Shown piece after piece: positions 1 through 6,497 of a DNA stretch of 12,334 nt (its first letter is position 1; each line of letters begins with the position of its first letter). The stretch is taken from the NCBI GenBank assembly GCA_049889655.1, contig JBMHCY010000094.1:1-12334 (forward strand), written 5' to 3'. Position numbers and translations under genes: made by a program. The notes beneath the pieces are model-generated. The model was not told the origin of the DNA. It ran no database searches and worked only from the letters and a program-made list of their open reading frames with translations. The DNA comes from UBA1172 sp049889655 (lineage in GTDB: Bacteria; Pseudomonadota; Alphaproteobacteria; Puniceispirillales; UBA1172).

Positions 1-1200
1 CTGGCCTACGGGCTTTATGACTGGGCGCAATCGCCCTTGCCGACCCTGCATACAACTTTCATCTTTGCCGTATATTTTGCCACCGCGGTGATGCCTGACG
101 GCGGGTCTGTGGCCTGGGCCTGGCTCAATGCCGGAACCGCCATCATCATCGCCCTTGCCGCCCCGCTGCTGGGGGTGGTGGCCGACAGCAACGGCTGGCG
201 CAAACCGCTCCTGGCGATCACCTCGCTTGCCAGCATCATCTGTGTCAGCCTGCTCTGGCTGATCCGGCCTGAGGCAGAATTCGCCACCATGGCCCTGCTG
301 CTCTCAGCCGGGGCCATGATCATGGGCGAACTGGCTTTTGTCTTCTACAACGCCATGCTGCCCGGCATTGCACCGCGCGAGCAGTTCGGTCGGGTATCAG
401 GTACCGCCTGGGGGATGGGCTATTTCGGCGCGATCTTCTGTCTGGTGCTGGCGCTCGGCCTGTTCATCTTTCCGGCGGAACCACCTTTCGGGCTGAACCC
501 CGAACTGGCCGAACCCGTGCGGGCAACCATGCCACTGGCCGGGCTCTGGTTTGCGGTTTTCGCCGTGCCAATCTTCCTTGTCGTGCGGGAAACCGCGCCA
601 GAAAAAACCCGCTTCCGCGAGAGTTTCATCAGCGGCTGGCGGGTAATCCGCCAGACGCCAGGTCTGCTGCGGTTTCTGTTCGCCCGGTTGCTCTATGCCG
701 ATGCGCTGGTGACGCTGTTTGCCATGGGCGGGATCTTTGCCGCCCGGGTCCATGGCTTCAGTCAGCAGGATGTGATCATCTTTGCCATCGTGCTCAATAT
801 CACCGCCGGGCTGGGGGCTGTGCTGGGCGGCTGGGCCGATGACCGTTTCGGCAGCCTGGCAACGATCCGTCTCTCACTGGTGGCACTTATCGGTCTCGGC
901 GTCATCGCCATCAGCGTGTCATCGCCACTGCTGTTCTGGGCGAGCGGCAGCCTGCTCGGGGTTTTTGTCGGCCCCCTGCAATCAGCAAGCCGCAGCCATA
1001 TCCTGCGGCTCACCCCCCGGGGGGTGGAATCCCGGGTTTTCGGTTTCTTCACCCTGACCGGCAAGGCCACAGCCTTTATGGGCCCGTTCCTCTATGGCGG
1101 GCTCGTGCTGCTCAGCGGCAGTGACCGTATCGGGATGCTTGTGGTGATTGCCCTTTTTACAGCCGGGCTCTTGCTGCTCAGGCCGTTGCGCCAAGCCTGA
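1..1200 (+). CDS. UMF1-family MFS transporter (5' end cut off by window)
   Basis: The frame is open from base 1, so the true start lies left of the window; 399 codons are visible. It is an inner-membrane major facilitator transporter. Near the N-terminus it has a YDWAQSPLPT segment, close to the YDWANS-type motif that marks the UMF1 (Atg22-like) branch, followed by a GVVADSNGWRKPLL loop of the MFS cytoplasmic-loop type. A second GGWADDRFGS loop occurs about 220 residues later, as expected for the second half of a two-fold repeated transporter. About eleven hydrophobic spans can be seen, and probably only some 10-30 residues are missing. The substrate of bacterial UMF1 proteins is not known and nothing here reveals it. 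A TTG at base 37 could be read as a start but falls inside the conserved first motif, so I reject it. The stop overlaps the convergent ccrM 3' end by 23 bases. Confidence 0.85.
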   Translation: MAYGLYDWAQSPLPTLHTTFIFAVYFATAVMPDGGSVAWAWLNAGTAIIIALAAPLLGVVADSNGWRKPLLAITSLASIICVSLLWLIRPEAEFATMALLLSAGAMIMGELAFVFYNAMLPGIAPREQFGRVSGTAWGMGYFGAIFCLVLALGLFIFPAEPPFGLNPELAEPVRATMPLAGLWFAVFAVPIFLVVRETAPEKTRFRESFISGWRVIRQTPGLLRFLFARLLYADALVTLFAMGGIFAARVHGFSQQDVIIFAIVLNITAGLGAVLGGWADDRFGSLATIRLSLVALIGLGVIAISVSSPLLFWASGSLLGVFVGPLQSASRSHILRLTPRGVESRVFGFFTLTGKATAFMGPFLYGGLVLLSGSDRIGMLVVIALFTAGLLLLRPLRQA

Positions 1201-2296
1201 TCCGCATCTCGGCGCGCAGATCCTCGATGGGGATCGTCTTCGCCCCGCGCTGCAGATGCCAGAACGCCCAGCCGTTGCAGGTCTCGCGCCCCTGCAGTTT
1301 GGCCCCCAAAGTGTGAATGGTGCCGTTGAGCGGCAAGCTGTCACCGGTGTCATGAACAAGGCTGCCATCGGCACGGATACGGGCCCGCCATTTGCCCTTG
1401 GGGCAGACGAGGATTTCCCCCGGGGTGATCATCCCCTGTTCGACAAGCGTGCCAAACGGCACCCGAGGCTGGGCCCGCTTGGATGGCAGGGCCAGCAGTT
1501 CAGCATCATCCAGAGGGCTCGCCGCGGCGATCCGCTTGGTGGCGATGTCGATATAGCGGCTGTCCTGTTCAATGCCGATAAACCGGCGATGCAGTTTGCG
1601 GGCCACCGCCCCGGTGGTGCCGCTGCCGAAAAACGGGTCGAGAATGAGATCACCGGGATTGCTGGCCGCGATGATCACCCGGGCGAGCAGAGCTTCGGGT
1701 TTCTGGGTGGGGTGGGCCTTGTTGCCATCGATCTTGATCCGCTCACCGCCGTTACAGATCGGCAGCAGCCAGTCCGACCGCATCTGCACATCGTCATTGA
1801 GCGCTTTCATCGATTCGTAATTAAAAGTGTAGCGTGACCGGTCTGTCTTCGCTGCCCAGAGCAGAATTTCATGGGCATTCGTGAACCGGCGACCGCGGAA
1901 ATTCGGCATCGGGTTGGTCTTCCGCCAGATGATGTCATTGAGCATCCAGAACCCGGTATTCTGGAGGATAGTCCCGACACGGTAGATGTTGTGGTAGGAA
2001 CCGATCACCCAGATGGTGCCGTCGGGCTTGAGCACGCGACGGGCTTCGCGAAGCCATTCTTCGGAAAACCGGTCATAGGCGGCAAAGGTGTCAAACTTGT
2101 CCCAGTCATCCAGAACCGCCGAGACCGCCGTTTCATCAGGCCGGGTCAGCACCGCACCGCTCAACTGCAGGTTATACGGCGGATCGGCAAAGATCATATC
2201 AACGCAGTCATCGGGCAGACGGCGCATCACCTCAACACAGTTTCCTGGCTGAACCGTATTCGCTATTTTTGCCGGATCAAGGCCTGATGCCGCCAT
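1178..2296 (-). CDS. ccrM: CcrM-type adenine-specific DNA methyltransferase (GANTC)
   Basis: The protein (372 aa) is an N6-adenine methyltransferase of the beta class, with the DPPY catalytic motif (residues 38-41) ahead of the AdoMet-binding DPFFGSGTTG motif (about 220-229). After residue 275 it has the extra C-terminal domain typical of CcrM, including GTIHTLGAKLQG and the NGWAFWH segment, which is needed for DNA recognition in that family. Caulobacter CcrM is about 358 aa, so the gene is full length. In alphaproteobacteria CcrM methylates GANTC once per cell cycle and the methylation state times transcription; that role is inferred here from family. I chose the ATG at 2296 because GGAGGG (2304-2309) lies at ideal distance. 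A TTG at 2311 would put that ribosome site inside the gene. rnhB lies 115 bases upstream. The 3' end runs 23 bases into the convergent transporter gene. Unlike a restriction-modification system, no nuclease gene is adjacent. Confidence 0.95.
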   Translation of the reverse strand: MAASGLDPAKIANTVQPGNCVEVMRRLPDDCVDMIFADPPYNLQLSGAVLTRPDETAVSAVLDDWDKFDTFAAYDRFSEEWLREARRVLKPDGTIWVIGSYHNIYRVGTILQNTGFWMLNDIIWRKTNPMPNFRGRRFTNAHEILLWAAKTDRSRYTFNYESMKALNDDVQMRSDWLLPICNGGERIKIDGNKAHPTQKPEALLARVIIAASNPGDLILDPFFGSGTTGAVARKLHRRFIGIEQDSRYIDIATKRIAAASPLDDAELLALPSKRAQPRVPFGTLVEQGMITPGEILVCPKGKWRARIRADGSLVHDTGDSLPLNGTIHTLGAKLQGRETCNGWAFWHLQRGAKTIPIEDLRAEMRIRLGATA

Positions 2297-2303
2297 TGTT
2301 CTA

Positions 2304-2309
2304 CCCTCC
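2304..2309 (-). promoter_or_regulatory. Ribosome binding site deciding the ccrM start
   Basis: Read on the minus strand this is GGAGGG, seven bases before the ATG at 2296. It fixes the start at that ATG rather than at the TTG at 2311. Confidence 0.8.
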
Positions 2310-2320
2310 AATACCTTCGA

Positions 2321-2402
2321 TATTTCACCGAAGAATCAAACAAGGTCAATGGCTTATCGGAATTTCTTAAACTGATTTCTATATGTTGTGGGCGGCGGAA
2401 TC
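2321..2402 (-). promoter_or_regulatory. ccrM leader with two GANTC sites and a candidate promoter
   Basis: The 115-base gap between the rnhB stop and the ccrM start holds two GANTC sites, GAATC at 2333-2337 and GAATC at 2398-2402 (both GATTC on the minus strand). On the minus strand TTGACC (2344-2349) resembles a -35 element. The best -10 match is the weak AAATAT (2320-2325, spacer 18) or GAAATA (2321-2326, spacer 17). One GANTC site would then lie inside the promoter spacer. In Caulobacter the ccrM promoter is itself sensitive to GANTC methylation, so autoregulation is a reasonable inference. I see one TTAA half-site (2367-2370) but no full CtrA box. The promoter call is tentative; the GANTC sites are certain. 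Confidence 0.4.
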
Positions 2403-2411
2403 ACGCCCCCT

Positions 2412-3137
2412 TTATCTGGTGTAGCCATGGGCTTCGGCAGCCCGGGCCACCGGCCTGAAACTGAGCCGGTGTTGCGGTGTCGGCCCCTGTTTCGCCAGGG
2501 CGTCGGCGTGATCGCGGGTGCCGTAGCCCATGTTGCTGGCCCAGCCATAGCCGGGAAAGGCTTTATCAAGCTGCCGCATTTCGGCATCGCGGGCCTCTTT
2601 GGCGGCGAGGGCGGCAATGGCTATGCTGAGCGCCCGCTGATCGCCCTTGACCACCGGCATGACCGTGATCGTCTGGCGTCGGGCGAGATCGGCAAAGGGC
2701 GGGGCCAGATGACCATCGACGATCAGGGCCAGGCTGTCACTGGTGGCAGCAATCTCAATCGCGGCGGCTTCCATGGCATCAAAGGTGGCGGGGAGAATGC
2801 CCCTCTCATCGATGGCGGCAGCGCTGACTGAGGCTGTGGCAAAGCGCAGGATTTCAGGATTTTCGGCCAGGGAAGTGAGCCCGGCAAGCAGTTCCTGCCG
2901 CCGCCCCGGAGTCAGCCGTTTCGAATCATCAATACCGGCAGGCAGGGCCTTGAGATGGTCCGGGTTGATCCAGGCTGCCCCGGCAACCACCGGCCCGGCC
3001 CAGGGCCCGCGGCCGGCTTCGTCAATGCCGATCACCTGCAGCGGGGTGGTGGCGAAAAGATCGGCAGGTGTTGCTGCAAGCAGGCTCTGCTCAAGGGCAA
3101 AATCCGGGCCGCCCCGCGTCTCAGCTCTTGCGGCCAC
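2412..3137 (-). CDS. rnhB: Ribonuclease HII
   Basis: The protein (241 aa) cleaves RNA in RNA-DNA hybrids and removes single ribonucleotides from DNA in the cytoplasm. The family signature GIDEAGRGPWAGPVV is at about residues 37-51, followed by DDSK near 70-73. The four metal-binding acidic residues are visible: D39 and E40 in the signature, D141 in the IVDGH segment and D184 in the KEARD segment. The C-terminal FPGYGWASNMGYGT and HRLSF segments are also typical. The start is a GTG at 3137, because no ATG or other plausible start lies before the signature; a GGAAAG sequence lies about ten bases ahead. The reading frame overlaps the end of moaB by 17 bases, which points to translational coupling in one operon. 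The N-terminal 34 residues before the catalytic core are longer than in E. coli RNase HII. ccrM follows downstream. Confidence 0.95.
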   Translation of the reverse strand: MAARAETRGGPDFALEQSLLAATPADLFATTPLQVIGIDEAGRGPWAGPVVAGAAWINPDHLKALPAGIDDSKRLTPGRRQELLAGLTSLAENPEILRFATASVSAAAIDERGILPATFDAMEAAAIEIAATSDSLALIVDGHLAPPFADLARRQTITVMPVVKGDQRALSIAIAALAAKEARDAEMRQLDKAFPGYGWASNMGYGTRDHADALAKQGPTPQHRLSFRPVARAAEAHGYTR

Positions 3138-3675
3138 CGATCCCGCTTTCCATCAATCGGGGCATGATTTCCACAAAATTGCAGGGCAGATGGCGGATAT
3201 CGAGCTGCCATTTGAGGATAAGGTCCCAGCCATCTCGGCAGGCTGAGGGCGATCCGGGCAGGGCAAAGATATAGGTTCCCGCCGCAACACCGCCGAGGGC
3301 CCGGCTCTGCAAGGCCGAGGTGCCAATCTTTTCCATGCTGAGCCAGCGAAACATCTCGCCGAAGCCTTCGATCTCTTTATCGAAAACAGGCTTGAGCGCT
3401 TCCGGGGTCACATCCCGGCCAGTGACGCCGGTGCCGCCGGTTGTCAGGATACAGTCGATCTCCGGGTCGTTGATCCAGATCCGCAGCATGGCCTGTATCT
3501 GATCGATATCATCATGGACGATGGTCCGGCTGATGAGATGATGGCCTGCGCCTGTCAGCCTTTCGACAAGCGTATCACCGGATTTGTCATCGGCTTCGGT
3601 GCGGCTGTCCGACACTGTCATGACGGCGATGCCGATGGGCACGAAATCAATCTTGTCGCTGAGTTTTCCGGTCAT
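3121..3675 (-). CDS. moaB: MoaB-type molybdenum cofactor biosynthesis protein
   Basis: The protein (184 aa) has the MoCF_biosynth (MogA/MoaB) fold, which binds molybdopterin and in the best-known members adenylylates it before molybdate insertion. Visible signatures are TVSDSR (20-25), TTGGTG (78-83), GRDVTPEA (86-93), the GFGEMFR and IGTSALQSRA segments (104-126) and ALPGSPSAC (138-146). The line of similarity through GFGE-FR, IGTS-LQSRA and PCNF follows E. coli MoaB more closely than MogA; E. coli MoaB is 170 aa. The ATG at 3675 follows an AGAGGA ribosome site nine bases ahead. The transglycosylase gene stops only 15 bases upstream and rnhB starts inside this gene, so all three appear co-transcribed. 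No other cofactor-biosynthesis gene is in the window, so its job here rests on family membership only. Confidence 0.9.
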   Translation of the reverse strand: MTGKLSDKIDFVPIGIAVMTVSDSRTEADDKSGDTLVERLTGAGHHLISRTIVHDDIDQIQAMLRIWINDPEIDCILTTGGTGVTGRDVTPEALKPVFDKEIEGFGEMFRWLSMEKIGTSALQSRALGGVAAGTYIFALPGSPSACRDGWDLILKWQLDIRHLPCNFVEIMPRLMESGIGGRKS

Positions 3676-3690
3676 CCCAGAGGTCCTCTG

Positions 3691-5493
3691 TCAGGGTTGC
3701 TCGGCACAGCGTTCCGACAGCCGTGTCAGGCTGCAGGACTGCCCGAGGAGATGCGCATCGGCTGGCGGCTCCTGGCCGTCACCGGCGGCGATTGATGCCA
3801 GCACCTCGCCATCCTTGCCGAGCCGCTTGCGGTAAATCCAGTAATTGGTCAGCACGTTTTTGACATAGAACCGGGTTTCGCGGGATGGCAGGCTTTCGAG
3901 CAGCATCAGGGTATCACCGCCATGATTAACTTTGCGCATCCATTTGTTGAGATTGCCCGGGCCGCCATTATAGGCCGCCAACAGACGCACCAGATCACCG
4001 TTCACCGGCGGCTCATCAAACAGATGCAGAATATAATCTTCACCGAGGCGAATGTTGATCTCAGGGATCATCAGATCATGCCGACGCGACCCCCGGAACC
4101 GGCGGTCCCGGGCGATGAAGGCTGCAGTTGAGGGCATCAGCTGCATCAGGCCGCTGGCCTTGGCCCAGGATCGCGCCCGCGGATTAAAGCCTGATTCCTG
4201 CCGCATCACCGCCAGCAGCAACGCCTGATCGACCCGGATCGGATCACCGGTTTCGAAATCAGGGATCGGGTAGAGCCCGGCATACAAGTGCTGGTCGTGT
4301 TCACGCCGCAGGATATCAGCGGTCCGGAAAGACAGCCCCGCCATATGAGTCCGGGCCGCCAGCACCATGGTCTGGCGACGCTGGTCGAGGGTCATCTCTT
4401 CCCACAAATAGCGCAGCTCGCGGCTGGCATGGTAGGTCTCGCCCACCTGCAACAGGGCAAAGGCACGCTGGCCCCCGGGGATGCTGTTCAGCCAGGTGAT
4501 GTAATCGGCCCTGAGTGGCGGCAGGCTGAAATCAAGGGTGATATCCTGCCCCAGGGCTTCGGCGGCAAGCATGCCGTAGAAACTGTCCTGTGACCGTGAG
4601 GCGATCTCAAGGAAGCGGAACGAATCGTCAATCTCGCCACGTCGCAATGCCCCCCGGGATGCCCAGAATGCCCCGGCACTGACCAGTGCCGCCGGGGCCT
4701 TTTCAGCTTCGGTGAGCGGCCGGAAAAACACCATGGCAAGATCGAGATCACCATGCCGCCAGGCCGAAATGCCTGCTGTCCAATACGCCCTCGGAACCTT
4801 TTTTCCGGCCAGGGCAATGGCTCTCTTCGACTGGCTGATGGCGGCGATATCCTTGCCGTAGATGAAATAGCCATGGGCGATATCGGCGCGCAGCACGGCT
4901 TCTTCATATTTCGTCAGATAACGCAGATTGGCCTTGTTGAGCAGCTCAAGCGCCCCGGTCGGCCAGCCCGAGCGGACGCGGTAGCGGATCTTGCGGGCAA
5001 TCGACCGTGTCTTGGCCGGCGAAGCCCGCCCCTTGGTCGTCGCCGGAATGGGGATATAGGCACCGCCGATGGACGACCGGCCATAGCCGTTCAGATAGCC
5101 TTTTTTCGGGGCTTTCGGCGCTTTTGCATTGGCTGGGCGACGCTTATTGGCAAGCCAGGAGATGCGTGAAGCGGCAGGGTGATCATTGTATGCCGCCAGC
5201 CAGTTCCGCAACTCTTTATAGGTCGACCGCCAGCCTGTCGGATGCAGATAGCGTTGTGACAGCACCCGGCCGAGCAGCAGGTCATTGTCGAGGGCCTTGA
5301 TCAACCGGTCGGCCTCTTTCCACTTCTTGTCTTGCTGCAAATCAAAAATCTGCTGGTAGCGGTCAACATCCGCCGGGCTCAGCGGTTTCGGCAGATCATG
5401 CGGGGTGTGCTGGAACGGGATCGTCTCCGCCCCGGCCGCAACCGGCAACAGGGCGATCATCAATGCAGCGAGATGAACACGCCAGTTCCGCAC
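3691..5493 (-). CDS. slt: Soluble lytic murein transglycosylase (Slt-type, GH23)
   Basis: This exported enzyme (600 aa) cleaves peptidoglycan glycan strands, forming 1,6-anhydro ends. It has an N-terminal signal peptide with a charged start, a hydrophobic core and a likely cut after AAGA. A long alpha-helical, superhelical-repeat region of about 390 residues follows, as in Slt70. The C-terminal GH23 catalytic domain has MRQESGFNPRA with catalytic Glu433, then SGLMQLMPSTA and LLAAYNGGPGN. Length compares with 645 aa for E. coli Slt70. Residues about 115-168 form a Lys, Ala and Pro-rich, basic, low-complexity insert between helical parts. I chose the GTG at 5493 because GAGAGGA (5501-5507) lies seven bases ahead and it yields a compact signal peptide; an ATG at 5514 gives seven more residues but has no ribosome site. 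It leads the slt-moaB-rnhB cluster and lies 66 bases after the glycosylase gene. Confidence 0.92.
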   Translation of the reverse strand: MRNWRVHLAALMIALLPVAAGAETIPFQHTPHDLPKPLSPADVDRYQQIFDLQQDKKWKEADRLIKALDNDLLLGRVLSQRYLHPTGWRSTYKELRNWLAAYNDHPAASRISWLANKRRPANAKAPKAPKKGYLNGYGRSSIGGAYIPIPATTKGRASPAKTRSIARKIRYRVRSGWPTGALELLNKANLRYLTKYEEAVLRADIAHGYFIYGKDIAAISQSKRAIALAGKKVPRAYWTAGISAWRHGDLDLAMVFFRPLTEAEKAPAALVSAGAFWASRGALRRGEIDDSFRFLEIASRSQDSFYGMLAAEALGQDITLDFSLPPLRADYITWLNSIPGGQRAFALLQVGETYHASRELRYLWEEMTLDQRRQTMVLAARTHMAGLSFRTADILRREHDQHLYAGLYPIPDFETGDPIRVDQALLLAVMRQESGFNPRARSWAKASGLMQLMPSTAAFIARDRRFRGSRRHDLMIPEINIRLGEDYILHLFDEPPVNGDLVRLLAAYNGGPGNLNKWMRKVNHGGDTLMLLESLPSRETRFYVKNVLTNYWIYRKRLGKDGEVLASIAAGDGQEPPADAHLLGQSCSLTRLSERCAEQP

Positions 5494-5500
5494 AATAAAA

Positions 5501-5507
5501 TCCTCTC
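5501..5507 (-). promoter_or_regulatory. Ribosome binding site deciding the slt start
   Basis: Read on the minus strand this is GAGAGGA, seven bases before the GTG at 5493. It lies within the codons that would follow the alternative ATG at 5514, which itself has no purine-rich site ahead of it. Confidence 0.65.
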
Positions 5508-5559
5508 TCGTCATGGCCGTCGGAAAATCACGACAAGTCTACCGGATCAGGGCAGACAA

Positions 5560-6366
5560 TCAACTCTTGTCATGGCCATCAAGGCGATGTTTGAGCATCT
5601 TCAGGTCATGCCATGAAAGCGCCTTCTGGCCGGGGCTGCGCAGCAGGTAGGCCGGGTGCAGTGTCGGCAGGATCGGCACCTGTCGGCCAGCCCCGTCATC
5701 AAACGCGTGCCACTGGCCCCGCAATTTCAGAATACCAGTGGTCGTGGCCAGCAGTGTTTTTGCCGCCGAGCCGCCGAGAGCCACCAGAATTTCAGGCCGG
5801 GCCAGTTGGATATGACGCCGGATGATCGGCAGAAACAGTGCGGTTTCTTCAGTGGTTGGAGTCCGGTTGCCCGGCGGCCGCCAGAGCAGGATATTGCTGA
5901 TATAGACTGTGTTTCGATCAAGACCGATCGAGGCGAGCATCCGGTCGAGCAATTGCCCGGATACACCGACAAACGGTTTGCCCTGGCGGTCTTCATCGGC
6001 TCCGGGGGCTTCACCGATCAGCATCACCCGGCTTTCGGGGTTGCCGTCGGCGAACACCATATTGGTGGCTGTCTTCTTCAGGTCGCTGCCATCAAAGGCT
6101 TCACAGGCGACGCGCAGTTCATCAAGGGTTGTCACCGCATCCAGCCATGCTGTCATCGGCTGGTCTCCGGCGACGGGTGGGGTGGCCTTGGCTGCAGCCG
6201 GGGCGGCCGGAGGGGGCGTTTCCGCCTGCGGCCGGGCTGCCGGTTGCGGGGCCTCAGGGCTGAACGGCATGGTATCGATACATTCGTCGGCCCCGGCCTC
6301 AATCTGGAATCGCAGCATGGCCAAAGCGGCTTCCGGCGTCAGCTTGTCTTCTTGATCAGGCGGCAT
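5560..6366 (-). CDS. Uracil-DNA glycosylase, family 4-like, without Fe-S cysteines
   Basis: The protein (268 aa) removes uracil from DNA as the first step of base excision repair. Motif 1, GEAPGADEDRQGKPFVG (about 118-134), and motif 2, HPAYLLR (237-243), are of the family 4 (phage SPO1-type) glycosylase group, with NILLWRPPGNRTP between them. The first 95 residues are poorly conserved and include an Ala and Pro-rich stretch (about 38-66) that is probably a flexible linker. Family 4 enzymes normally carry a 4Fe-4S cluster on four cysteines. Here only two cysteines exist, C29 and C88, neither in the usual places: the position before RPPGNR is Trp, and the later one is in a Phe-Leu segment. The ATG at 6366 has no strong ribosome site. 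It is divergent from the ETF-QO gene and probably heads the minus-strand gene run. Activity is likely, but the exact subfamily is uncertain. Confidence 0.88.
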   Translation of the reverse strand: MPPDQEDKLTPEAALAMLRFQIEAGADECIDTMPFSPEAPQPAARPQAETPPPAAPAAAKATPPVAGDQPMTAWLDAVTTLDELRVACEAFDGSDLKKTATNMVFADGNPESRVMLIGEAPGADEDRQGKPFVGVSGQLLDRMLASIGLDRNTVYISNILLWRPPGNRTPTTEETALFLPIIRRHIQLARPEILVALGGSAAKTLLATTTGILKLRGQWHAFDDGAGRQVPILPTLHPAYLLRSPGQKALSWHDLKMLKHRLDGHDKS

Positions 6367-6497
6367 GATGACAATTTCTGTCTGGTTAAGGCGAAATTCT
6401 GCGTGATTGACAGATACTATAATGATGTAATGATGGCGTCTATTGATTGTTCATCATGGAATAGCCAACAACGACCTGAGGGAAGCGGAGGTTAACA
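6367..6497. promoter_or_regulatory. Divergent promoter region between glycosylase and ETF-QO genes
   Basis: These 131 bases separate two divergent starts and are clearly more AT-rich than the flanking genes, so they should hold promoters for both directions. On the plus strand there is a perfect TTGACA (6407-6412) and a perfect TATAAT (6418-6423), but only five bases apart, so they cannot form one promoter. TTGACA pairs with AATGAT (6429-6434) at a 16-base spacer. TATAAT would need a -35 near 6395-6400, where the match is poor. GGAGG (6487-6491) is the ETF-QO ribosome site, six bases before the ATG. I could not identify a convincing minus-strand promoter. Confidence 0.5.

Noticed and set aside
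1148..1837. A 229-codon open frame on the plus strand opposite ccrM
   Set aside because: It is antisense to a clear methyltransferase gene, its product resembles no family I know, and long antisense frames are expected in GC-rich genes.
2393..2408. Small GC-rich hairpin with GANTC in its loop just after the rnhB stop, a possible terminator
   Set aside because: The stem is only about four clean pairs and no T-run follows in the direction of transcription.
6407..6423. Perfect TTGACA and perfect TATAAT close together, at first sight an ideal promoter
   Set aside because: Only five bases lie between them, far short of the 16-18 needed, so they cannot serve as one promoter; each would need another partner.
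5656..6495. A 279-codon open frame on the plus strand opposite the uracil-DNA glycosylase
   Set aside because: It is antisense to a well-supported gene and also runs through the promoter region; the product is Arg, Gly and His-rich without motifs.
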